DNA of 64,000 nt from CAVVEQ01 sp963804865 (lineage in GTDB: Bacteria; Chloroflexota; Anaerolineae; Anaerolineales; Anaerolineaceae): positions 186,001 through 250,000 of the forward strand of contig CAWDSH010000001.1 of NCBI GenBank assembly GCA_963804865.1. Direction: 5' to 3'. The notes under the pieces are model-generated. The model searched no databases and was not told the origin of the DNA. It saw only the letters and a program-made list of their open reading frames with translations. The position numbers and the translations under genes were made by a program. Each line of letters opens with the position of its first letter. Within the stretch, counting starts at the first letter, position 1. Shown one piece after another: positions 26,684 through 34,982 of this stretch.

Positions 26684-26766
26684 TATAATTGCCCCTTGTG
26701 CATATCCCTGGCTGATCCTTGGTCAGGAGTCAATTTTTCAGGTAAATCATATTATTCAGGTCGACA
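26684..26766 (+). promoter_or_regulatory. Promoter -10 and structured leader of the pyrophosphatase gene
   Basis: TATAAT at 26684-26689 lies 77 bases ahead of the hppA start. Inside the leader, CTGATC and GGTCAG around 26710-26725 can pair around a CTT loop, followed by a short T run. It could be a weak terminator for the preceding gene or an attenuator; no -35 matches well. Confidence 0.35.
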
Positions 26767-28842
26767 ATGAACAGAATAAACAAAAAGACTCTTCTTTCTT
26801 ACATTATCATCTTTTGCATAGTCCTTATGCTGGTGGGGATATATTTCTTTTTTAATGTTGATGTTGTCATGAAGGAATTGGTATTTTCATTTGATGTAGG
26901 CGTCTTCGCCATACTTCTTGCGAGTTTTCTCATCTACAAAATTCTGTCCCAGCGGATCAAATCCAAACCCATGGCTGAAATTGCCATGGACATTCGTGAT
27001 GGCGCCAATACTTACCTTTGGCGCCAAATCAGGACGATCATCATTTTCACGCCATTCCTTATGATCGTGATCTATTTTCTTTTAGGGTGGCAAGTTGCAT
27101 TAACTACTGTAATCGGAATAGCAACGTCTTTGACTGCTGCGTTTGTTGGCATGTCCGTTTGCGTCCGTGCGAATTTACGAACTGCAGATTCAGCATCTGA
27201 ATCCAGAATAAAGCCATTCCGTTTTGCAATCATGGGTGGATCGGTGATGGGACTCTGCATAACAGGATTATCCCTGATCGTCTTATCGTGCCTTTTCATG
27301 ATTTTCAAGCAACCGGAACCTCTGGTTGGTTTCGGCTTTGGTGCCAGCCTGGCTGCTCTTTTTGCACAAATTGGGGGAGGCATATTCACTAAATCGGCTG
27401 ATGTTGGTGCGGACCTGGTTGGGAAAGTCGAATTGAATATTCCTGAAGACGATCCGCGAAATGCTGCGGTGATCGCAGACCTGGTGGGTGATAATGTTGG
27501 AGATTGTGCAGGCCGTGGCGCTGACCTGCTTCAGACGTTTGCCGATGACATCGTCACAGGGGTTATTGTTGCGATCGCGTTTATTCCCCAATACGGCATC
27601 AAAGCGATTTACTTTCCTCTTCTATTGAAGAGTGCCGGTGTGCTGGCATCTTCCGTGGGCGTACTTGTGACTGGTTTAAACAGCCGGGAAATGAAATTCA
27701 CCACCATGTTCAATATTGGTTTATGGGTAAGTACATTTTTATCGATATTAGCCGGTTTTACTGTAGCCAAATTGATCCTGGATGATTTCCGAATCGGTGT
27801 TGCCATCATGATGGGAGTGGCTGTCACAATGGTAGCAGCAATCTCGACAAGTTATTATGCTGGAATTGGCGGAAAACCTGTGCGAGCCATGGCTGAAGCT
27901 TCGAAAAGAGGGGCGGCATTGAATTTGATCACCGGCTTGGGTTATGGTCTTCAGAGTCCATTCATTACCCTGGTTATGATCATTTTTGCCATCGTGTTTT
28001 CTTATAATTTTGCCGGAAGTTCTTTACTGGCTATCGTCGGCGTCAATATGGGAACTGACCTGCTTATCACCTTCATCATGACGGCAGACGCTTTTGGCCC
28101 CATCGTGGATAATGCCTCTGGAATCGCTGCCATGTCGAAATCTGAGGAATCAGTAGTGGATTCATTATCAGAACTGGATTCTGTAGGTAATACGATGAAA
28201 GCCGTGACCAAAGCCTATGCAATGTCCTCTGGTACAGTCACTTCATTTGTGATCTTTGCAACGTTTTTCACGGTCACAAAGATGGATTACCTTGATATTA
28301 GCACTCCACATGCACTCGGATTTGTTTTTATTGGGATAGCTCTCCCTTATTTGATCTCTTCCATGGGAATTCAAGCAACCGCTCGGGGAGCCATCAAGAT
28401 GGTGGATGAAATCCGCCGGCAGTTTGCTGCAAATAAAGATATTTTTGCAGGGCTTGTAAAACCAGATTATTCCAAATGCATCGATATTTCAACAAGCAAT
28501 GCGCTTAAAGAAATGATCCTTCCGGGCGCAGTAAGTGTATTTGTCCCGATACTGGTCGGATTTACTTTTGGTCCTGCTTCCTTGGGGGCATTGATGGTGG
28601 GGGCTGTTGCTTCATCTGCTCTACTGGGTCCATTCTTCAATAATGTCGGCACAGCCTGGGATAATGCAAAGAAGCTTGTTGAAGAAAACCGCAGTTCTAA
28701 AGGCACTTTTCAACATGCTGCTGCCGTCGTGGGCGATACTGTTGGTGATCCATTGAAAGATGTTGCAGGACCTTCAATTCTAATATTCATGAAATTGATG
28801 GGTATGGCAGCGCTCCTGGTTGCCCCCTTATTGATGAGGTGA
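26767..28842 (+). CDS. hppA: Membrane-bound proton-pumping pyrophosphatase
   Basis: HppA couples hydrolysis of pyrophosphate to ion transport across the membrane. The 691 residues have about 16 helices and the signature blocks GGGIFTKSADVGADLVGKVE, DDPRNAAVIADLVGDNVGD and DPLKDVAGPS. In the segment GNTMKAVTKAYA the position equivalent to Ala460 is Lys and that of Gly463 is Thr, the pattern known for K+-independent, H+-pumping enzymes; this reading is family knowledge applied to the sequence. The N-terminus carries about 60 residues before the core, with two helices. It would recover energy from biosynthetic pyrophosphate. Confidence 0.95.
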   Translation: MNRINKKTLLSYIIIFCIVLMLVGIYFFFNVDVVMKELVFSFDVGVFAILLASFLIYKILSQRIKSKPMAEIAMDIRDGANTYLWRQIRTIIIFTPFLMIVIYFLLGWQVALTTVIGIATSLTAAFVGMSVCVRANLRTADSASESRIKPFRFAIMGGSVMGLCITGLSLIVLSCLFMIFKQPEPLVGFGFGASLAALFAQIGGGIFTKSADVGADLVGKVELNIPEDDPRNAAVIADLVGDNVGDCAGRGADLLQTFADDIVTGVIVAIAFIPQYGIKAIYFPLLLKSAGVLASSVGVLVTGLNSREMKFTTMFNIGLWVSTFLSILAGFTVAKLILDDFRIGVAIMMGVAVTMVAAISTSYYAGIGGKPVRAMAEASKRGAALNLITGLGYGLQSPFITLVMIIFAIVFSYNFAGSSLLAIVGVNMGTDLLITFIMTADAFGPIVDNASGIAAMSKSEESVVDSLSELDSVGNTMKAVTKAYAMSSGTVTSFVIFATFFTVTKMDYLDISTPHALGFVFIGIALPYLISSMGIQATARGAIKMVDEIRRQFAANKDIFAGLVKPDYSKCIDISTSNALKEMILPGAVSVFVPILVGFTFGPASLGALMVGAVASSALLGPFFNNVGTAWDNAKKLVEENRSSKGTFQHAAAVVGDTVGDPLKDVAGPSILIFMKLMGMAALLVAPLLMR

Positions 28843-28853
28843 GAAATCCTCAC
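28838..28853. terminator. Weak hairpin at the hppA / DUF1638 convergent junction
   Basis: GTGAG and CTCAC pair around AAATC and are followed by TTTATTT on the plus strand. The 5-bp stem is short and overlaps the hppA stop, so termination activity is uncertain. Confidence 0.3.
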
Positions 28854-28854
28854 T

Positions 28855-29586
28855 TTATTTGGATCCTATGACCTGATCATCATAGGTCATGTAAATAGAT
28901 TTTCCTTTCTCCACTATTAGGAAATCATCGTCCCATTCCCCGAAAACCAGTTTACGAATCAAATCCAAATTACCCGGCAGCTTCTCATAAGACCAATTGA
29001 ATTCTTTTGCCTTTTCTTTTGCATGATTCTCAATTTTGGAAATATCTCCCAAGGCAGTGTCAATGACAGCTGCTCTTTGATAGTGTTTCTGCCAACCCCC
29101 CAAAGTATCCATTAAATATTCAGCATTTTCTTTTCCGTATTTTTGTATAAGATTTGCACGTTCCTGCTCTGTGTACCCAGTTGAATAAGATCCAATTGGA
29201 AGAAGACCTTCGGAATCATCCATACGTTCGAGGTAATCCTGCACGTACCAATAAGTTCCTGGTATCCGTTCAAATTCATCCTTATAACGTTGACGACTCC
29301 CAAGAAAAAGCGCGATACAGTCGTGAGCTTTTGGAATAATGATGGGAAGATCGTTCGAGCGAATATCTACGGTGGCTTTACCGCATAATCCATATGCAAG
29401 CAGGATTGCATCGTAGGGTGGTGATTTACTTTTCTTTATCTGTTCTTTTAACGATTTATGCAGCTCACCGGGTGTATTGTGAAGTCCCCGTTGAAAAAAA
29501 TAGAGATCAACCGTATGCGGTGATATGGATGCGAAATGGTAAAGGGGGCGAGCCAATACCTCACAAGCGATGCACTTCAATCTCAT
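28855..29586 (-). CDS. DUF1638 family protein
   Basis: The 243-residue protein matches the DUF1638 pattern: an N-terminal KCIACEVLARP with two Cys, LAYGLCGKA near residue 66, PKAHDCIALFLGS near 85 and GTYWYVQDYLE near 110. Conserved Cys and His residues suggest a metal or cofactor site, but no activity is established that I know of. Homologues often sit near methyltransferase and corrinoid-activation genes, and a RACo-like gene is 2.2 kb away on the other strand. Here it is the last gene of the recombination run, overlapping recJ by 4 bp, which may be accidental read-through of an operon. Confidence 0.75.
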   Translation of the reverse strand: MRLKCIACEVLARPLYHFASISPHTVDLYFFQRGLHNTPGELHKSLKEQIKKSKSPPYDAILLAYGLCGKATVDIRSNDLPIIIPKAHDCIALFLGSRQRYKDEFERIPGTYWYVQDYLERMDDSEGLLPIGSYSTGYTEQERANLIQKYGKENAEYLMDTLGGWQKHYQRAAVIDTALGDISKIENHAKEKAKEFNWSYEKLPGNLDLIRKLVFGEWDDDFLIVEKGKSIYMTYDDQVIGSK

Positions 29587-31934
29587 TGATTCTGTCCCTT
29601 GAATTTTCTTGAACCCAATGGTTCAACTGCGACGAGATCTTCGGGAGCAGCTCGTTTATAGAACTCCCGGAACGCCGCTGTTTCCTCCAGCAATCCTTTT
29701 AATTCAACTTCAATGCGAGTGACCTCAACCATATTTTTTGGCATTTTTATTTCGGACTCAATGACTTTTCCCTTTTCCAAGGATATGATGCCCTTTTCTA
29801 CAAGTAAATCCATTCCTCTTTGAATCGTAATTGGGTTTTGCGATAGCCTGGCAGAGAACCTTTGGATATCCAATTGACCAGCTTTTTTATTTATCGCAAA
29901 TCTAATTAAACCCATGAGATCCGCGAGGAATGACTCTACTGTAACTGGTCGAGTGTCGATCGCGCAAAAGGTGATCGTTTCTGGATTGGAGAGGAAGATA
30001 ATTTCTTTCAAGGTCGAGAGACTTGGAGGTGGAGTTAAAATGACCAGATGTTTTGTGGGACCGATATCAAGGCGATCTTTTCCAAGCGAGTGACCGTCGA
30101 TAATCTCTTCCTGAAATATCGTTACACCAGGTTGGAATGCTAATTTGTTAATTTCGCGTTCTGGATTTGGTAATGAACGCAAATCCACCAATTTAAATTT
30201 TGAACGGCCATCCATTTTTATGGATTGACTTTCATTTTGACGCGAATCCACCCACTCTAAGGTCAATTCATTTTTTCCCTTGAAATCGCTGGTGCGGATC
30301 GAATAGGCCAGGTCAAATTTTCCTTCTGGCAATTGTTGATCAACCCCATGCCAGAAAAGAATTCGGCGCTGATCACCTTCTGAATCTTCAATAGTCAGTT
30401 GGAGATGTTCTTTGGTTCGACCAATTTCATTCACATTTTGGATTATGACATCATAAGTACTTAGGACTAGCTGTGGATTTCCGGGACCGAAGGGTGCCAA
30501 ACGATTGATCTTTTCCGCAAGATCGATCGAAAGTCCTGAAAAAGGTAATTTGGCATCGATCTGTAATTCATATCCAACTTGGATTTTACCCATTAATGAA
30601 AGAATCGATTTTTCTATTCTTTTCTTAAGAAGGGGAAGCTTCTCGGTATCAAGACTGAGACCAGCTGCCATCGGGTGTCCCCCGAAAGAACTTAGCAGCT
30701 CGTGATTTTCTGAAATGATAGAGATGATATCCAAGCCTTCCACCGACCTGGCTGAACCTGACGCTTTTCCTCCCTCAGGTGCACTAAAAAGGATAGCTGG
30801 CTTATGATATTGCTCCACCAATCGGCTGGCAACAATCCCTACGATCGAAGCCGGCCAGGAGGGATGTGAAAGAAAGACCACTGGAGATTGATCCATCTGC
30901 TGATCATTCTCCAATTGTAATAATGCAGCCTTATGCACCTGGTCCACGAGTATTTTGCGTTGGCTATTAAACGCTTCTATCTGTTGTGCATAAATGTTGG
31001 CAAAAGCTGGATCTTTCGTAGTAAGAAACTTCACCATTTGATTTGCGTCAGAGAGACGACCGACCGCATTAAGACGGGGTGCGATGATAAAACTTACATG
31101 ATCTTCATCCAGATGGGATGGATTTGTTTCAGTCATTTCCAATAGGGTTCGAATCCCAAGACGCTCCGTTTCCCGCAGCATATTTAGCCCGGACTGTGCC
31201 AGGTATCTACCGTCTAATCTGAGGTCAGCGAGATCGGCGATTGTTCCCAATGCAACCAGGTCTAACAAACCCGCCGATTCAGAACCTCTTTCATTGGCAT
31301 CAAATAGGGCTTTTGCCAATTGATAAGCTGTGGCAACACCAGCCAGGTTACCTAAGGGATGCGTTTTGGGCAGCATCCTGGGATTTATGATAGCGTGCGC
31401 GTTTGGGAGATCATCAGGAAGACTGTGATGATCAGTGATGATTACATCTACATTTCTATGAGCACAGAAATCTACAGCATCAGCAGCCGAAATTCCTGTA
31501 TCACAGGTGAGCAGTATATCAATCCCAGAATCATGAAATTCTTTTAATGCTGGCAGGCTGATCCCATGACTCTCGGGTCCACGGACAGGAATATGAAAAC
31601 GCGACTTCGCACCCAGCTTGGTTAAAGACTCGACCAACAGGGTTGTGGCAGTCTGTCCATCAACATCGAAATCTCCCCAGATCCCAATGGTTTCTGTCTT
31701 GTTTATTGCCTTGAGTAACCTTGATACCGCCTTATGCATATCAGAGAATTCATATGGGCTGGCAGGACTGTATTTTGTTGGATCCAGAAAAGCCGTTGCC
31801 TGCGAATTCGTGACAATACCGCGTCTAATCAATGCCGAGGCAATGATTTGATTTCCCCCGCAGACCTTCAACAGATCATCAGGGATTCTCACTTTATCTG
31901 GTATTTTCCAACTGATTTTAGTCGCGCCTACCAA
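29583..31934 (-). CDS. recJ: Single-strand-specific 5'-3' exonuclease RecJ, long form
   Basis: RecJ degrades 5' single strands in recombination and repair. The DHH phosphoesterase motifs are clear: IWGDFDVDGQTATTLL near 84, TCDTGISAADAV near 140, ITDHHSLPDDLPNAHAIINP near 160, and DHHA1 GGHPMAAGLSLD near 422; an OB fold follows. At 783 residues it is about 200 longer than E. coli RecJ; the extra C-terminal part looks like a winged helix (residues about 690-750). The start is TTG with AAAGGA ahead, overlapping the nuclease gene by 7 bp. It is embedded after two helicase genes and a nuclease, pointing to a joint end-resection role. Confidence 0.94.
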   Translation of the reverse strand: MVGATKISWKIPDKVRIPDDLLKVCGGNQIIASALIRRGIVTNSQATAFLDPTKYSPASPYEFSDMHKAVSRLLKAINKTETIGIWGDFDVDGQTATTLLVESLTKLGAKSRFHIPVRGPESHGISLPALKEFHDSGIDILLTCDTGISAADAVDFCAHRNVDVIITDHHSLPDDLPNAHAIINPRMLPKTHPLGNLAGVATAYQLAKALFDANERGSESAGLLDLVALGTIADLADLRLDGRYLAQSGLNMLRETERLGIRTLLEMTETNPSHLDEDHVSFIIAPRLNAVGRLSDANQMVKFLTTKDPAFANIYAQQIEAFNSQRKILVDQVHKAALLQLENDQQMDQSPVVFLSHPSWPASIVGIVASRLVEQYHKPAILFSAPEGGKASGSARSVEGLDIISIISENHELLSSFGGHPMAAGLSLDTEKLPLLKKRIEKSILSLMGKIQVGYELQIDAKLPFSGLSIDLAEKINRLAPFGPGNPQLVLSTYDVIIQNVNEIGRTKEHLQLTIEDSEGDQRRILFWHGVDQQLPEGKFDLAYSIRTSDFKGKNELTLEWVDSRQNESQSIKMDGRSKFKLVDLRSLPNPEREINKLAFQPGVTIFQEEIIDGHSLGKDRLDIGPTKHLVILTPPPSLSTLKEIIFLSNPETITFCAIDTRPVTVESFLADLMGLIRFAINKKAGQLDIQRFSARLSQNPITIQRGMDLLVEKGIISLEKGKVIESEIKMPKNMVEVTRIEVELKGLLEETAAFREFYKRAAPEDLVAVEPLGSRKFKGQNQ

Positions 31935-32758
31935 GGAATTTCCTTTATTTGATCAAGATCAAAAGAATCAAGTGATTCAGATAGATCCATTGCATCAAAT
32001 ACATCTTCCGCTTTCCCAGCTTTTTCACCACGGGAGCAATAAGAGCGATATTTACAATACAGGCAATACCTGATCTCATTTGTCAGAGGGAATCCGGTAT
32101 CACAGAATTCAAGGATTTGATCTAAGGTTTGTTGAAGTCTCTCAATATTGTGATTTTGAAGCTGTGCATCATATGAGATCGAAATTGCATCATTGGGGTA
32201 GCCGGCAAACCAGTAGTTCATGTTAATTTGTGATGGTTCGATGTGATTTCCCTGATTGATAGAATTACCTGCAAGTGTTAAAAGCAAGGGATAAACTATG
32301 CTTTGCGCTCGCTGAATGATCCATTCTCGGCGAGGGAGTTTTCGGTTCGTTTTCCAATCGTTTATTGTTGCATTACCATCGGCATCTATTGTAATCAGAT
32401 CATATTTGGCTGCAAGGCGAAATCCATGGAATGGTGCCTGCAACATGAATTCAGGTAGAGTAATTATGGGAAATGGTTTGGGAAATTCTTTTATGAAATT
32501 ATTCCACCAAAATAGCAGGATCGGATCTGTCACGGAAGATTCAATGCTGGCAGGTTCAACACCAATAAAATATTGGTGAGCCATCTGGTGAAAGCGACTT
32601 CCCATCATCATCAATTCTTCCAATTCGATGGCGGGTTCGCTCTGCTGAGCTGGCCAGGCCAAATTATCCAAATAATGAAGCTGAAATCTTTTCGGACAAT
32701 CCAAAAAATCTTGAAGATTGTTTTGAGTGAATTGAAAATCAGACGGTAGGAACATCAT
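31928..32758 (-). CDS. PD-(D/E)XK nuclease with Fe-S cluster motif, RecB/Cas4-like
   Basis: The 276 residues contain the RecB-family nuclease core: His57 in GSRFHQMAH, Asp120 in AAKYDLITI, and Asp134-x-Lys136 in INDWKTN, followed by a QxxxYPLLL helix near 151. Four Cys are placed as in Fe-S nucleases of the Cas4/AddB type: Cys21 in FLDCPKRF and Cys232-x2-Cys235-x5-Cys241 near the C-terminus. It has no helicase domain, so it presumably works with the two helicase-fold proteins encoded directly upstream; it overlaps the UvrD gene by 20 bp. GGGAG precedes the ATG. This is inferred as the nuclease subunit of an AddAB-like machine. Confidence 0.9.
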   Translation of the reverse strand: MMFLPSDFQFTQNNLQDFLDCPKRFQLHYLDNLAWPAQQSEPAIELEELMMMGSRFHQMAHQYFIGVEPASIESSVTDPILLFWWNNFIKEFPKPFPIITLPEFMLQAPFHGFRLAAKYDLITIDADGNATINDWKTNRKLPRREWIIQRAQSIVYPLLLTLAGNSINQGNHIEPSQINMNYWFAGYPNDAISISYDAQLQNHNIERLQQTLDQILEFCDTGFPLTNEIRYCLYCKYRSYCSRGEKAGKAEDVFDAMDLSESLDSFDLDQIKEIPW

Positions 32759-34511
32759 GATTCTCCCAAAAACTGCGTAACGCCGTGAAGGGCAGGGAAG
32801 GTCTGCATTTTATTTTTTCATTTCTTCCTGTATTCCAGGTGATGATCAATTCCCGTTTAGCCCTTGTAATACCGACATAAAATAAACGCAATCTTTCTGA
32901 ACAATAATCCAACCTGGCTTTTGCGCTTGCCATTCCCTCTGGTAAATAAAGGGCTTCAAGGTCTTCATCGGACATTGCTTGCAATCTTGTGATCGTTTCC
33001 GCTTCAAGATTCAAATGATCGCGGATGAACCATTTCTCACTTATAAATGTATCATCGGGTTGATTTGATGGAAAATCATAATTATTAACAGACAATAAAT
33101 ATACACGGTCCCATTCAAGTCCTTTGGCTTTATGAAGTGTTGCAACAATAACTTTCCCTTTGTGCAACTCTGGGTTAAAACCATTTTCATCTTCAGAAAA
33201 GCCCAAAAATTTTCTCTCATTATTGGCAATATTGGTTAATTCACTGGCGAAATTCGGTAATTGCCAATCCAGATGCGTCTTGCCGGAACGTTCCAATGAC
33301 AATGCCAATTTCTGCACCAGGGCTAAATCACCCGGTTCCTGAAAAAGATCCTGACTTATGATCAAGAGTAATTGGTCAATTGGTAGGAGAGCAGCTTTTT
33401 CCCACTTCGTGATCTGGGAACGAAAGAATTCCAATTTTCCCAAAGCAATATCTTTATTTTGATCAAACTCAAGAGTTCCGATCCAATCATCTCCAGGATG
33501 AGGGTTAAGGAATTGTTCATGATTCTGACTTTGACTCACTTGAGAATAAATGGAATCATTAACCTGTTTCTGGATTTCATCTTCCTCATATTGATTGATA
33601 ATTTTAAATACTTCGGCAAGCTTTTTTGGAACTGCTGGATCAGAAAGGTGGCTTAAGATGGCAGAAAGAATCCTTGCGGTTTGGCGCGTATGGTAGCTGC
33701 TCTTCAATAATTCCAGGTACGGTATGTTATTTGCTTTGAGTTGTGCAACAACATCTGTCCCTCTCTCATTTCTCGGCACCAGGACAGCAACCGTTTGGTC
33801 ACCATGGCCAGGCAACCATGCTTTTAAAGACGATACGACTTTCTTAACTTCATCGTCCGGTGAGCCACCGGTCTTGGACAGGAAGATTCCCTCGGGCTGA
33901 TCGGGTGGGTTTGGTTGCGGATCTCCCTTGGCGGTCGGCTGGATATATGGTAATGCCAGGGAATCGCGCAATTCTTCCACTGGGTGATTGGAACGCGACC
34001 AATCAATGAGGTGATTGGCCAACTTGATAATACTGGGTGTTGAACGCCCGGAATATGATAGATCTTGTTCAACAACTCTTTCATCTGCAAGAAATGATCG
34101 CAAGTATTTTGGACTGGCGGTGGTAAAAGTCTCGAAAATAGCTTGGTTGGGATCTCCCACACGAACCCAGTTCCCGTGCTCACCCGCCAGCTTGCTGAGG
34201 ATGATCTCTTGAAGACGGCTGCTATCCTGTGCCTCATCTTCCAATATATAAGGCCAACGATGCTGAAGCCGGGATAGAAAATCCGGGTCAAGAGTGATGG
34301 CCTTCAATGCAAGACGGATCAGGTCATCGAAATCAACAGCAGAGCGAAAATTTAAAGATCGCTGATAATCAGAATAAACTTCTTGAGTGAATCTGAGTAT
34401 TGAATCCGAAATCTCAAATTTTTCCAATGATTCATGGAATTGTGTGGGTGTGATTTCCAGGTCCTTTGCCATGCGGATTACATTTGATGCAATGTTTGTA
34501 TTCAAATCCAA
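32739..34511 (-). CDS. UvrD-like helicase, C-terminal part after an in-frame stop
   Basis: The 590 residues hold helicase motifs II to VI: YILEDEAQDSSRLQ, WVRVGDPNQAIFETF, SYSGRSTPSI, ATLHKAKGLEWDRVYLLSVN and FYVGITRAKRELI. The Walker A part is encoded just upstream in the same frame (34596-34982); the two are separated only by one TGA at 34596-34598, and the 28 codons between that stop and the TTG at 34511 are open and read like normal protein. No ribosome site precedes the TTG. Read through, the gene spans 32739-34982 and encodes a complete 747-residue UvrD/PcrA-type helicase. As it stands it is either broken, recoded or mis-sequenced. Confidence 0.88.
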   Translation of the reverse strand: MDLNTNIASNVIRMAKDLEITPTQFHESLEKFEISDSILRFTQEVYSDYQRSLNFRSAVDFDDLIRLALKAITLDPDFLSRLQHRWPYILEDEAQDSSRLQEIILSKLAGEHGNWVRVGDPNQAIFETFTTASPKYLRSFLADERVVEQDLSYSGRSTPSIIKLANHLIDWSRSNHPVEELRDSLALPYIQPTAKGDPQPNPPDQPEGIFLSKTGGSPDDEVKKVVSSLKAWLPGHGDQTVAVLVPRNERGTDVVAQLKANNIPYLELLKSSYHTRQTARILSAILSHLSDPAVPKKLAEVFKIINQYEEDEIQKQVNDSIYSQVSQSQNHEQFLNPHPGDDWIGTLEFDQNKDIALGKLEFFRSQITKWEKAALLPIDQLLLIISQDLFQEPGDLALVQKLALSLERSGKTHLDWQLPNFASELTNIANNERKFLGFSEDENGFNPELHKGKVIVATLHKAKGLEWDRVYLLSVNNYDFPSNQPDDTFISEKWFIRDHLNLEAETITRLQAMSDEDLEALYLPEGMASAKARLDYCSERLRLFYVGITRAKRELIITWNTGRNEKIKCRPSLPFTALRSFWENHDVPTV

Positions 34512-34595
34512 CCATTGATCCCTGAATCGAGAATCATTTCTTTCCGCATTCTCAGCGTTGACGTATTCTTGAAAAATACTTGAGAGTGAAGTGGC

Positions 34596-34982
34596 TCAAT
34601 TCCTTACGATCGATTGTATGATCTCGGTTGTTTCCCGCTCTTCAACGATGACGAAACGATCTGAAAGTCCGACCAGGTCGGGTCTCTCACGAACAATATC
34701 ATGAGCCAAACCATGCAGGGTTCGCACGCGATAGCCAAGGTCGGGGAGAAGTCCTGTATCTTTTATGAAAGTCGCCACTCGATTAGAGAAGTTATTAACA
34801 GCGGAATTGACCAATGTTACGATCAATATTTCCTGGTCATCTTCGAGGTTGGCATTGACTACCAGGGAAGCAGCCAGGCTTGAGAGTGTATGGGTTTTTC
34901 CACTTCCGGGTACCGCTGCCACTCCCAACCATCCAGATTTGTATTCGAGGACTTCCTTTTGTCCTGGGCGAGGATTAAACAT
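34596..34982 (-). CDS. UvrD-like helicase, N-terminal part ending at an in-frame TGA
   Basis: The 128-residue fragment carries the ATP-binding half of superfamily 1 motif set: Walker A in AAVPGSGKTHTLSSLA, motif Ia LIVTLVNSAVNNFSNRV, and TLHGLAHDIVRERPDL. ATG at 34982 follows AAGGATAATA and overlaps the stop of the AddB-like gene by 8 bp; a longer open frame upstream lies inside that gene. It stops at TGA 34596-34598 with the partner half continuing in the same frame. Alone it lacks motifs II-VI and could not act as a helicase. Confidence 0.88.
   Translation of the reverse strand: MFNPRPGQKEVLEYKSGWLGVAAVPGSGKTHTLSSLAASLVVNANLEDDQEILIVTLVNSAVNNFSNRVATFIKDTGLLPDLGYRVRTLHGLAHDIVRERPDLVGLSDRFVIVEERETTEIIQSIVRN

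Noticed and set aside
31928..32758. Cas4 of a CRISPR system
   Set aside because: The Fe-S nuclease resembles Cas4, but no repeat array and no other cas gene is visible; the neighbours are helicases and RecJ.
6418..34598. Reassignment of TGA to a sense codon in this genome
   Set aside because: In-frame TGA occurs in capD's 5' end and in uvrD, but TGA also ends many intact genes with ATGA overlaps (both FemAB genes, msrQ, recJ). General reassignment would fuse these genes, so local lesions or errors are more likely.
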